Source: Actinomycetes bacterium (lineage in GTDB: Bacteria > Actinomycetota > Thermoleophilia > Gaiellales > Gaiellaceae). From it: a DNA stretch of 11,196 nucleotides. The DNA is taken from assembly GCA_025350775.1 (NCBI GenBank), contig JANXXF010000013.1, forward strand, positions 1-11,196. Direction: 5' to 3'. Under the pieces are notes generated by a model. The model was not told where the DNA came from. It was given only the letters and a program-made list of their open reading frames with translations, and made no database searches. This document shows, piece by piece, positions 1 through 7,224 of this stretch (positions are counted from its first letter, which is position 1; each line of letters opens with the position of its first letter). The translations under genes were made by a program, and so were the position numbers.

Positions 1-231
1 CGCCTGCATCAGCCGTATCGCGCGGCCACCGCCCCGCTGTTCCCCGAGCTGCGCGCGCAGCTGCCGGCCGGCGCGCTCGGCGTCACCATCTCGGGCTCCG
101 GCCCGACCGTGATCGTGTGGGCACGCCGCGGCAAGGCCGATCCGGTGGCACAGGAGCTGACGAGTCGCTTCCCCGCTGCCCGCGTGCTGTCACTGGCCGT
201 CGCGCCCAGCGGCGCCGGGCCTGCGATCTGA
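1..231 (+). CDS. thrB: Homoserine kinase, C-terminal part (5' end outside window)
   Basis: The first 76 codons of the window are open in frame 1 and end at TGA 229-231. They match the C-terminal end of a GHMP-superfamily homoserine kinase, which phosphorylates homoserine to O-phosphohomoserine in the cytoplasm. Visible marks are the LHQPYRA stretch at the start, typical of ThrB, and the glycine-rich GHMP motif 3 (GVTISGSGPTV), which helps shape the active site and ATP pocket. The N-terminal two thirds, including the ATP-binding motif 2, lie upstream of the window. Threonine synthase, which consumes the product, is encoded at 2268, separated only by ilvD. Other GHMP kinases share motif 3, but the LHQPYR signature and the nearby thrC make thrB the best reading. 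Confidence 0.88.
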   Translation, partial: RLHQPYRAATAPLFPELRAQLPAGALGVTISGSGPTVIVWARRGKADPVAQELTSRFPAARVLSLAVAPSGAGPAI

Positions 232-236
232 GCAAG

Positions 237-278
237 GCCGCGCCCAGAGGCCTGCCGCGCCCAGAGGCCTGCCGCGCC
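237..278. repeat. 17-bp direct tandem repeat, about 2.5 copies
   Basis: The unit gccgcgcccagaggcct occurs perfectly at 237-253 and 254-270, and the first 8 bases recur at 271-278. It lies in the 79-nt gap between thrB and ilvD. It looks like simple tandem duplication; no regulatory role is evident. Confidence 0.85.
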
Positions 279-297
279 ATCCCGGGCGGAGACTCTC

Positions 298-303
298 TAG
301 GAT
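298..303 (+). promoter_or_regulatory. Possible -10 box (TAGGAT) or ribosome binding site (AGGA) for ilvD
   Basis: TAGGAT ends 7 nt before the ilvD ATG. It fits the TANNNT -10 pattern at the distance expected for a leaderless transcript. The embedded AGGA (299-302) would also serve as a Shine-Dalgarno with 8-nt spacing. The two readings cannot be separated by eye. No convincing -35 box was found. Confidence 0.35.
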
Positions 304-310
304 CCGTGCC

Positions 311-2026
<1,716 letters not shown>

Positions 2027-2117
2027 GCCGCCGTCCCCGGGGTTGTCGGACTGCGGGCCGCCGGGCCGGGCCGTGAGCGGGGGCTTCAGACGTCGGCCGG
2101 CGGGTCGATGATTTCGC

Positions 2118-2123
2118 TATAGT
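2118..2123 (+). promoter_or_regulatory. Candidate -10 box (TATAGT) for the thrC riboswitch transcript
   Basis: TATAGT matches TATAAT at five of six positions and lies in an unusually AT-rich pocket of the ilvD-thrC gap (2027-2267). It is 29 nt before the aptamer, so initiation near 2130 would give a short 5' leader carrying the whole riboswitch. No good -35 box is visible at 16-18 nt upstream. The rest of 2027-2117 is GC-rich spacer in which I see no convincing gene. Confidence 0.45.
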
Positions 2124-2140
2124 GCTGCGTTAACGGACGT

Positions 2141-2152
2141 GGGCTTCGGCCC
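2141..2152 (+). other. GGGC-UUCG-GCCC tetraloop hairpin abutting the riboswitch
   Basis: The 12 bases fold as a 4-bp G/C stem closed by a cUUCGg tetraloop, one of the most stable RNA hairpins. It ends on the base before the outer part of riboswitch stem P1 (2153), so it could stack on P1 or act as a folding insulator. It has no U-tract, so it is unlikely to be a terminator for ilvD. Confidence 0.5.
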
Positions 2153-2247
2153 GCTCCGCATCAAGAGAGGCTGAGGGACCGGCCCTGAGACGCCTCGGCA
2201 ACCTGCTCGCTAGAGCGAGGTGCCAATCCCGGACGGATGTGTCGAGC
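2153..2247 (+). promoter_or_regulatory. SAM riboswitch aptamer (SAM-I clan) upstream of threonine synthase
   Basis: The leader contains the SAM-I core in order. P1 is cgcatc (2157-2162) with gatgtg (2236-2241), extended by gctc (2153-2156) with gagc (2244-2247). Then come AAGAGAGG, P2a gaggc (2167-2171) with gcctc (2192-2196), and a kink-turn with TGA (2172-2174) facing GAGA (2187-2190). P2b is GGG/CCC (2175-2177/2183-2185), followed by the invariant GGCAACC (2197-2203). P3 is ctcgc/gcgag (2206-2210/2215-2219), followed by GGTGCCAAT (2219-2227). P4 is very short. The kink-turn argues for SAM-I over SAM-IV, but the variant cannot be fixed by eye. It would bind S-adenosylmethionine and control thrC, whose Shine-Dalgarno starts 9 nt after the aptamer. 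No terminator hairpin with a U-run follows, so control of translation initiation is more likely than termination. Confidence 0.92.
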
Positions 2248-2255
2248 GAGTTCGG

Positions 2256-2261
2256 AAGGAG
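2256..2261 (+). promoter_or_regulatory. Ribosome binding site AAGGAG for thrC
   Basis: AAGGAG lies 6 nt before a GTG codon at 2268 and fixes that start. The ggag at 2258-2261 is complementary to ctcc (2154-2157) in the 5' strand of riboswitch P1, so the site could in principle be masked when P1 is not formed. That pairing is short and inferred. Confidence 0.8.
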
Positions 2262-2267
2262 TCATAA

Positions 2268-3488
2268 GTGCCTGCTGTTTCCCTACGCTGTCGCCGGTGC
2301 GAGGCCGAGCACGAGCTGGTGGCCGTCGGTATCTGCTCGAAGTGCTTCGCGCCACTGGAGCCGGTCTACGACCTCGCGGCGCAGCGTGCAGCGATCAGCC
2401 GCGAGTCGATCGAGGCCGGCCCGCTCTCGATCTGGCGCTACGCCGACCTGCTGCCGGTCGCCGCGCCGAAGGAGCAGCGGCTCGCTCCCGGCATGACGCC
2501 GCTCGTGTCGGCGCCGCGGCTCGCTGCCGCGCTCGGCATCGGCGAGCTCTTCGTCAAGCTCGACACCGCCAACCCGACGCACTCCTTCAAGGATCGCGTC
2601 GTGGCGGTGGCGTGCGCGAAGGCGGTCGAGCTGGGCCTCGAGACGCTGTCGTGCTCGTCGACGGGCAATCTCGCCAACGCGGTCGCGGCCCGCGCCGCCG
2701 CCGAGGGGATGGAGGCCGTCGTCTTCGTGCCGTCCGACCTCGAGCCGGAGAAGCTGCTGGCCACCGCGGTCTATGGCGCCACCCTCTACTCGGTGAAGGG
2801 CACCTACGACGACTGCTCGCGCCTCAACGTCGAGCTGTCGTTCGAGCTGCCGTGGGGCTTCGTCAACACGAATCTGCGCTCGTACTACGCAGAGGGCTCC
2901 AAGACGATCGCCTACGAGATCGTCGAGCAGCTCGGCTGGGAGCTGCCGACCGCGGTCGTCTCGCCGATCGCCTCGGGCGCGCTCTACGCCCGGCTGGCGA
3001 AGGGCTTCCAGGAGTTCCTCGATCTCGGCCTCGTCGAGGGCTCGCTGCCGCGGCTGTTTGGCGGCCAGCCCGAAGGCTGCCATCCCGTGCAGACGGCTTT
3101 CGAGAGCGGCCAGCGCGTCGTGCCAGTGCGGCCCAACTCGATCGCCCGCTCGCTCGCGATCGGCTCACCCGCCGACGGCGACATCGCCGTCGAGACGGCG
3201 AAGCTGACGAACGGCGCGATCTACTCCGTGCCCGAGGAGGACATCGGCCCGAACATGGCGCTGCTCGCCGAGCAGGCCGGCATCTTCGGCGAGACCGCGG
3301 CCGGCGTTACGCTCGGTGCGCTGCGCGAGGCGGTGCGCCGCGGCGAGCTTGGCGACCGCGACCGCGTCGTGCTGCTCGTCACCGGCGACGGGCTGAAGAC
3401 GCCCGAGCCGGTCGCCGACCGTCTCCGTCCGATCCAGATCGCCCCCGACGCGGATGCGCTGCTCGACCGCCTCGGAATCGTCGTCTGA
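2268..3488 (+). CDS. thrC: Threonine synthase (zinc-ribbon type)
   Basis: This 406-residue PLP enzyme converts O-phosphohomoserine to threonine and phosphate in the cytoplasm. The N-terminus carries a small zinc-ribbon-like module with cysteines C8, C11, C23 and C26, typical of the long threonine synthases of actinobacteria and archaea. The fold-type II PLP core follows, with the Schiff-base lysine K108 in NPTHSFKDR (102-110). The phosphate-binding loop is STGNLANA (131-138), and a C-terminal VTGDGLKTP motif is at 371-379. The GTG at 2268 is chosen because AAGGAG precedes it by 6 nt and the first Cys pair follows almost at once. A SAM riboswitch lies in its leader. The leuB gene begins 45 nt after its stop and probably shares the transcript. 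Plant threonine synthases are allosterically activated by SAM; whether this bacterial enzyme is cannot be seen. Confidence 0.95.
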   Translation: MPAVSLRCRRCEAEHELVAVGICSKCFAPLEPVYDLAAQRAAISRESIEAGPLSIWRYADLLPVAAPKEQRLAPGMTPLVSAPRLAAALGIGELFVKLDTANPTHSFKDRVVAVACAKAVELGLETLSCSSTGNLANAVAARAAAEGMEAVVFVPSDLEPEKLLATAVYGATLYSVKGTYDDCSRLNVELSFELPWGFVNTNLRSYYAEGSKTIAYEIVEQLGWELPTAVVSPIASGALYARLAKGFQEFLDLGLVEGSLPRLFGGQPEGCHPVQTAFESGQRVVPVRPNSIARSLAIGSPADGDIAVETAKLTNGAIYSVPEEDIGPNMALLAEQAGIFGETAAGVTLGALREAVRRGELGDRDRVVLLVTGDGLKTPEPVADRLRPIQIAPDADALLDRLGIVV

Positions 3489-3533
3489 CCCCCGTCCGCC
3501 GCCCCGCTCGTGACCGCAAGGTAGGTGCTCGCA

Positions 3534-4520
3534 ATGCCCAGGATCGTCACTCTCGCCGGCGACGGCATCGGCCCCGAGGTCATGGAGCAGGCCGAACGCG
3601 TGCTGCGCGCGCTGCCGCTCGAGCTCGAGCTCGACCCGCGTCCGTTCGGCGGCGGCGCCATCAAGACGCTGGGTGCGGCGCTCCCCGACGAGACGCTCGC
3701 GGCGGCAAAGTCGGCCGACGCGGTGCTGCTCGCGGCGATCGGCCTGCCCGAGTTCGACGGCAAGCCGGTGCGGCCCGAACAGGGCCTGCTGAAGATCCGC
3801 CAGGAGCTCGGCGTCTACGCCAACCTGCGCCCCGCGAAGGCCGGCGCGATCGACCTGCTAATCGTGCGCGAGCTGATCGGCGGCATCTACTTCGGCAAGC
3901 ACGGGCGCCACCCGGACGGCCGCGCCTACGACACGCTCGAGTACTCCGCCGACGAGATCGAGCGCGTCGCGCGCACGGCGTTCGAGCTGGCGCGCACCCG
4001 GCGCCACAAGCTCCTGTCGGTGGACAAGGCCAACGTGCTCGAGACGTCGCGGCTGTGGCGCGAGGTTGTCACCGAGCTCGGCAAGGAGTACCGGGACGTC
4101 GCGCTGTCGCACATGTACGTCGACAACTGTGCTCTGCAGATCGTGCTCGACGCGACCCAGTTCGACGTGCTCCTCACCGAGAACATGATGGGCGACATCC
4201 TCTCGGACGAGGTCGCCGGCTTCTGCGGCGGGCTCGGCCTGGCCGCGTCGGCGTCGATCGGCGCTGCCGGCACGCCGGGGATCTTCGAGCCGGTGCACGG
4301 CTCCGCCCCGGACATCGCGGGCAAGGGCCTCGCCAATCCGGCGGCGATGCTGCTCACCACCTCGCTGCTGCTCGCCTACGGGCTGGGCGAGCACGCCTGG
4401 GCGGCGAAGCTCGACGCTGCGGTGGCCCACGCGCTCACCGTCGTGCAGACGCCCGACCAGGGCGGCACTGCGTCCACCGCGGACGTCGGCGACGCCGTGC
4501 TCGCGGCGCTCGGGCTGTAA
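3534..4520 (+). CDS. leuB: 3-isopropylmalate dehydrogenase
   Basis: This 328-residue enzyme catalyses NAD-dependent oxidative decarboxylation of 3-isopropylmalate, the third committed step of leucine synthesis. Family residues are in place: substrate-binding R89, R99 (YANLRP) and R112 (RELIGGIYFG), Y119, and catalytic K165 (VDKANVLE). Metal-binding aspartates are D197 (MYVDNCA), D221 and D225 (GDILSDEVA). The NAD-site signature EPVHGSAPDIAGKGLANPAA is at 252-271. The RELxGGIYFG form indicates isopropylmalate rather than isocitrate or tartrate as substrate. It is somewhat shorter than the common 350-360 residues, without an obvious missing motif. The ATG at 3534 follows AAGGTAGG (3518-3525) with 8-nt spacing. 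An in-frame GTG at 3525 would overlap that site and is less likely. It is probably cotranscribed with thrC, hence under the SAM riboswitch region. Confidence 0.94.
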   Translation: MPRIVTLAGDGIGPEVMEQAERVLRALPLELELDPRPFGGGAIKTLGAALPDETLAAAKSADAVLLAAIGLPEFDGKPVRPEQGLLKIRQELGVYANLRPAKAGAIDLLIVRELIGGIYFGKHGRHPDGRAYDTLEYSADEIERVARTAFELARTRRHKLLSVDKANVLETSRLWREVVTELGKEYRDVALSHMYVDNCALQIVLDATQFDVLLTENMMGDILSDEVAGFCGGLGLAASASIGAAGTPGIFEPVHGSAPDIAGKGLANPAAMLLTTSLLLAYGLGEHAWAAKLDAAVAHALTVVQTPDQGGTASTADVGDAVLAALGL

Positions 4521-4533
4521 CGGGCGGGGCACC

Positions 4534-4559
4534 CTCGCCGCGATCCGGCGGCCGGCGAG
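4534..4559 (+). terminator. Possible terminator hairpin after leuB
   Basis: ctcgccg (4534-4540) and cggcgag (4553-4559) form a perfect 7-bp stem with a 12-nt loop, 13 nt after the leuB stop. There is no U-run, as is often the case in high-GC genomes. It lies just before the proposed promoter of the pheA leader, so it would separate the thrC-leuB transcript from pheA. Confidence 0.4.
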
Positions 4560-4568
4560 CGCGTTCGC

Positions 4569-4574
4569 TACCCT
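4569..4574 (+). promoter_or_regulatory. Candidate -10 box (TACCCT) for the pheA leader transcript
   Basis: TACCCT fits the TANNNT form and ends 8 nt before the ATG of the leader peptide. No Shine-Dalgarno exists in the bases between them (tcctgccg region). A transcript starting at or beside the ATG, translated as a leaderless message, would explain both facts. No clear -35 box is seen. Confidence 0.4.
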
Positions 4575-4582
4575 TCCTGCCG

Positions 4583-4648
4583 ATGAGCCTGGCAACGTGC
4601 AGCCGTTTCTTCGCCTTTAGCGGCTGCCCGCGCGCGTTTGCGCGCTAG
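4583..4648 (+). CDS. Phenylalanine-rich leader peptide of the pheA attenuator
   Basis: A 21-codon reading frame, ATG 4583 to TAG 4646-4648, lies between leuB and pheA. Residues 9, 10, 12 and 19 are Phe (codons TTC TTC at 4607-4612, TTT at 4616-4618 and TTT at 4637-4639), including a RFFAF cluster. Four Phe in 21 is far above expectation in a genome this GC-rich, where TTT is rare. The frame overlaps competing hairpins and stands directly before prephenate dehydratase, the committed step to phenylalanine. This is the arrangement of pheL-type leader peptides in enterobacteria, with no sequence similarity implied. No ribosome binding site precedes it, so leaderless translation is proposed. The peptide itself probably has no function; ribosome position on its Phe codons would be the signal. 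Translation has not been shown. Confidence 0.78.
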   Translation: MSLATCSRFFAFSGCPRAFAR

Positions 4649-4682
4649 CCGGCGCCCTCGCCCTGCCCTCGCGCCGGCTAGC
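4599..4682 (+). promoter_or_regulatory. Phe-responsive attenuator: competing hairpins before pheA
   Basis: Three sets of pairing compete. Hairpin 1:2 is gcagccg (4599-4605) with cggctgc (4621-4627), a perfect 7-bp stem whose 15-nt loop holds three Phe codons. Hairpin 2:3 is cggct (4621-4625) with agccg (4647-4651), enclosing gcgcgc (4630-4635) with gcgcgc (4640-4645) around a GTTT loop. Hairpin 3:4 is gctagccggcgc (4644-4655) with gcgccggctagc (4671-4682), a perfect 12-bp stem. The 2:3 and 3:4 structures share 4644-4651 and exclude each other. A ribosome stalled for Phe-tRNA would favour 2:3 or cover strand 3 directly, preventing 3:4 and letting pheA be transcribed. Against a simple intrinsic terminator, no U-tract follows 4682. 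Confidence 0.72.
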
Positions 4683-4718
4683 TGACTCTCCGGGCCGCTC
4701 CTTCCCCGAAAGGTCTCG

Positions 4719-5564
4719 ATGATCACCGTCGCGTATCCGGGCGGCGATGGCACGAACAGCGCCGTCGCAGCCGAGAAGCTCTTCCCCACCGGCGCCGAGC
4801 TGTTGTCGCTACCGACGTTCGCCGCGGTCGCCCGCGCGGCAGCCGCCTGTGAGGTCGACTTCGCCGTGCTCCCGATCGAGAGCTCGCTGGGCGGCCCTGT
4901 CGCCGAGACACACGACATCCTCTATTCGACCGAGGAGCTGTCGATCCAGGCGCAGACGGTCATCCCGATCAAGCATGCGCTGCTCGCGCTGGCGCAGGTG
5001 CCGCTCGAGCAGATCACCATCGTGCGGTCGCACCCGCAGGCGATCGACCAGTGCCGCGAGCTGCTCTCGGCGATGCCCTGGGCGACCGCGATCGCGTCGT
5101 CGACGACGGCGGGCGGCGCGAAGCTCGTCGCCGAGCACGGCGACCCGCACGAGGCGGCGATCGCGCCGCTGCGCGCCGCCGAGCTGTTCGGCCTCGCCGT
5201 GCTGGCCGAGGACGTCGGCGACCACAAAGAGGCGTACACCCGCTTCGTCTCGCTCTCGACGGCCACCCGGCTCGATCGTAATGAGGGCAGCGCCGACCAT
5301 GGCCATGCCGCCGACTGGCGCACGGCGTTCGCGTTCATCACCGATCACCGGCCAGGTGCGCTCCACCGGGCTATCGAGCCGTTCGGCCGCCACGAGATCG
5401 ACCTCGTGCAGCTCGTCTCGCGCCCGATCCCGCAGACGCCGTGGAGCTACCGCTTCGACGCGGTGCTCGCCGGCCACCCGCTCGACCATGTGATCAGCGA
5501 GACGCTCGCCGAGATGCGGGCGCAGACCCGGGAGCTGCGCGTGTTCGGGTCGTACCCGGCGTAG
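4719..5564 (+). CDS. pheA: Prephenate dehydratase with C-terminal ACT domain
   Basis: This 281-residue monofunctional enzyme converts prephenate to phenylpyruvate, the committed step toward phenylalanine. There is no chorismate mutase domain. The catalytic part (about 1-180) shows VLPIESS (50-56; PIENS in most), SHPQAIDQC (104-112) and AAIAPLRAAELFGLAVLAEDV (146-166). The essential TRF motif is at 174-176. The ACT domain (about 203-278) has the GAL motif (213-215), but the usual ESRP reads VSRP (233-236), and the Asp after the Y-x-F strand is absent (FDAVLAGH). Feedback inhibition by Phe may therefore be altered. The N-terminal YPGGDGT also departs from the common GPxGT. The ATG at 4719 has GAAAGG (4708-4713) 5 nt upstream. 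The gene appears to be separately transcribed under the Phe attenuator at 4583-4682. Confidence 0.93.
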   Translation: MITVAYPGGDGTNSAVAAEKLFPTGAELLSLPTFAAVARAAAACEVDFAVLPIESSLGGPVAETHDILYSTEELSIQAQTVIPIKHALLALAQVPLEQITIVRSHPQAIDQCRELLSAMPWATAIASSTTAGGAKLVAEHGDPHEAAIAPLRAAELFGLAVLAEDVGDHKEAYTRFVSLSTATRLDRNEGSADHGHAADWRTAFAFITDHRPGALHRAIEPFGRHEIDLVQLVSRPIPQTPWSYRFDAVLAGHPLDHVISETLAEMRAQTRELRVFGSYPA

Positions 5565-5571
5565 TCGGGCG

Positions 5572-5607
5572 AGCGGCGGGCGCCCGCCCGGGCCGGCGCC
5601 TCCCGCT
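5572..5607. terminator. GC-rich hairpin between convergent pheA and the dehydrogenase gene
   Basis: agcgg (5572-5576) pairs with ccgct (5603-5607) and ggcgcc (5579-5584) with ggcgcc (5595-5600), giving an 11-bp stem with one small internal loop and a 10-nt loop. The symmetry lets it form in both transcripts. It begins 7 nt after the pheA stop and overlaps the last codon of the minus-strand gene. No U-run is present on either side, so it is a candidate bidirectional terminator only. Confidence 0.5.
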
Positions 5608-6424
5608 AGCGGAAGCTCCCCGTCAGCGGCTCGAAGGCTTTGCGCAGGTCGCCGAGCGTGATGCCGCCGTCCACCAGCAGCGTCTGCCCGGTGACGTAGC
5701 GGCCGAGCTCCGACGCGAGGAAGAGCACGACGTCGGCTACCTCCTGCGGGTCGCCGATGCGACGCACCGGAATGAAGTCCTTCGCGATCTCGAGCCCGGC
5801 CGGGCCGAGCGAGTCGCCGACCGCGGTGGACTGCGCCGTCCAGATGAACCCGGGCGCGACCGCGTTCGCGGTGATGCCGTGAGGGCCGAGCTCCATCGCC
5901 AGGCCACGCGTGAGGCCCTCGATCCCGGACTTCGCAGCGTTGTAGTGGACGTGCTCGTCCCAGCCCCACGGCGAGCCCATCAGCGACGACAGCGAGACGA
6001 TGCGCCCATGACCGTGGCGCATCATGATCGGCGCCACCGCCTGCGACACGTTGAAGCAGCCGCCGAGGTTGATGTCGAGCGTGCGCCGCCACTGCTCCTC
6101 GGTCATCTCCACGAACGGCGCCCGCTTCGCGATGCCCGCGTTGTTCACGAGCACGTCGACACGGCCGTGCAGGCGCTCGACCGAGGCGACCATCGCACGC
6201 ACCGCATGCCGGTCGGAGACGTCGGCGAGGTGCGACGAGACCTCGGCGCCAAGCCCTTCCAGCTCGGCGACGGTCATTGCCAGGTCGTCGTGGATGACGT
6301 CGTTCGCGGCGATGATGGCGCCCTCGCGGGCCAGCGTGCGCGCGATCGAGCGGCCGATCCCGATCTGTGAGCCGACCCCCGTGACGAGCACGACCTTGCC
6401 CTCCAGCCCGAACGCGTTGCTCAT
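5606..6424 (-). CDS. Short-chain dehydrogenase/reductase (classical SDR)
   Basis: This 272-residue NAD(P)-dependent oxidoreductase has the complete classical SDR set: cofactor loop TGVGSQIGIG (15-24), NNAG (94-97), N119, S146/S147 in VSLSS, and Y161-x-x-x-K165 (YNAAK). An Asp at position 42 near the end of the second strand hints at NAD rather than NADP. The C-terminal VDGG (251-254) is also typical. The substrate is not predictable; 3-oxoacyl-ACP reductase-like and alcohol or sugar dehydrogenases share this pattern. The start at 6424 is chosen because AGAGGAGG lies 5 nt upstream. An in-frame ATG at 6448 lacks such a site. The gene is the last of the minus-strand operon, 27 nt after the second cupin gene, so it probably acts on the same pathway as the cupins. 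Confidence 0.92.
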   Translation of the reverse strand: MSNAFGLEGKVVLVTGVGSQIGIGRSIARTLAREGAIIAANDVIHDDLAMTVAELEGLGAEVSSHLADVSDRHAVRAMVASVERLHGRVDVLVNNAGIAKRAPFVEMTEEQWRRTLDINLGGCFNVSQAVAPIMMRHGHGRIVSLSSLMGSPWGWDEHVHYNAAKSGIEGLTRGLAMELGPHGITANAVAPGFIWTAQSTAVGDSLGPAGLEIAKDFIPVRRIGDPQEVADVVLFLASELGRYVTGQTLLVDGGITLGDLRKAFEPLTGSFR

Positions 6425-6429
6425 TGCTG

Positions 6430-6435
6430 CCTCCT
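6430..6435 (-). promoter_or_regulatory. Ribosome binding site deciding the SDR start
   Basis: On the minus strand AGGAGG, within AGAGGAGG, precedes ATG 6424 by 5 nt. It lies downstream of the alternative ATG at 6448, which supports the shorter protein. Confidence 0.75.
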
Positions 6436-6451
6436 CTGTCGTCGTCATGGC

Positions 6452-7222
6452 TCAGGCCGGTGCGCGGTACAGCGGCTTGAGCTCGCGGTAGTCATCGACC
6501 AGCTTCTGCCAGCCGGGCACCTCGACCCAGGTGACGGCCATCGAGCCGCCTTTCGTGCGGAAGAAGATGACGTTGCCGTCGAGCGTCAGCATCGGGCCGT
6601 GCTCGATGTCGGGCACACGCCAGAAGTACGAGCCGGCGCTCATCACGCCGCGATGGCCGAGCAGGATGTCGCCGGACAGCATCAGCGCCTCCTCGACCGT
6701 CGGGTGGATCTCGGCGCGGTCCTCCTGCCAGCCGGGCGGCCCGGCGGCGAGCCAGGTCCAGTCGCCGTTCTCGGCGTCGACGCGCAGCAGCTTGATAACG
6801 AGGCCCGGTGGCACGCCCGCAACGCCGTGGTCGGCCCACTTCAGCTCGTTCGTGTCCTGGATCTCAGGGCGGCCGCCCTTCGGCTCCTCCTCCGCCTCGA
6901 CCATCAGCAGGAGCTGGGCGCCGTCCTGGCCCACCGAGAAGGTCGCGCTGTCGGTGCCGCTCGGGACGTAGCCGTAGAACCCGGCGTCGAACTGCTCGCC
7001 GCCGAGCGTCGCGGTGCCGCGCAGGCCGAACAGCTCGAACGGCCGCCGGTACCCGTTCCAGGCTCCCTGCCAGCCGGCCGGGAACGTGACGATCGAGGTG
7101 AACGCGCCGGTCTCAGCGTCCTCCGACTGGCGCTGCTCGACGGCGCCTGCGAGCGGCCCCTCGGTGCGCTGAAGCTGCTCGACGTCGTACGCCTGGTGGA
7201 ACTCGATGTGCTGGCGACCCAT
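6452..7222 (-). CDS. Two-domain cupin-fold protein B (paralogue of the upstream gene)
   Basis: This 256-residue soluble protein looks like two beta-rich cupin halves. The first (about 35-110) has the pattern of a cupin core, with PAGW and GFYGYVPSG, but lacks metal-ligand histidines. The second (about 140-235) has HPTVEEALMLSGDILLG (173-189) and GSYFWRVPDIEHGP (197-210), placing H173, E177/E178 and H208 as likely metal ligands. The matching segment of the upstream protein, GSYLWRPPFITHGP, shows the two genes are related by duplication. The open frame runs much further upstream, but ATG 7222 is preferred: it has AGGGGGAAG upstream, begins 2 nt after the neighbouring stop, and the residues beyond it are shadow coding of the upstream gene. 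Cupins include dioxygenases, isomerases and sensors; no specific reaction can be named. Confidence 0.82.
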   Translation of the reverse strand: MGRQHIEFHQAYDVEQLQRTEGPLAGAVEQRQSEDAETGAFTSIVTFPAGWQGAWNGYRRPFELFGLRGTATLGGEQFDAGFYGYVPSGTDSATFSVGQDGAQLLLMVEAEEEPKGGRPEIQDTNELKWADHGVAGVPPGLVIKLLRVDAENGDWTWLAAGPPGWQEDRAEIHPTVEEALMLSGDILLGHRGVMSAGSYFWRVPDIEHGPMLTLDGNVIFFRTKGGSMAVTWVEVPGWQKLVDDYRELKPLYRAPA

Positions 7223-7224
7223 GG

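Noticed and set aside
237..278. CRISPR array from the short direct repeats
   Set aside because: The copies are contiguous, with no spacers, and there are no cas genes.
232..310. Branched-chain leader peptide attenuator before ilvD, by analogy with pheA
   Set aside because: No short frame rich in Ile, Val or Leu codons and no competing hairpins; the gap holds only the 17-bp tandem repeat.
2027..2117. Possible terminator for ilvD in the GC-rich spacer
   Set aside because: Short self-complementary runs such as ccccgggg exist, but no stem of convincing length followed by T residues was found.
3525..3533. Alternative GTG start for leuB adding three residues
   Set aside because: It overlaps the AAGGTAGG ribosome site; ATG 3534 begins the usual MPRIVTLAGDGIG motif.
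2237..4648. An 803-codon open frame from ATG 2237 across thrC and leuB to the leader stop
   Set aside because: It is an out-of-frame shadow of thrC and leuB, Arg/Ala-rich with no family motifs. Only its last 21 codons, from ATG 4583, are of interest as the Phe leader.
6425..6448. Alternative SDR start at ATG 6448
   Set aside because: No ribosome site precedes it, while AGAGGAGG is positioned for ATG 6424 and family similarity starts after the latter.
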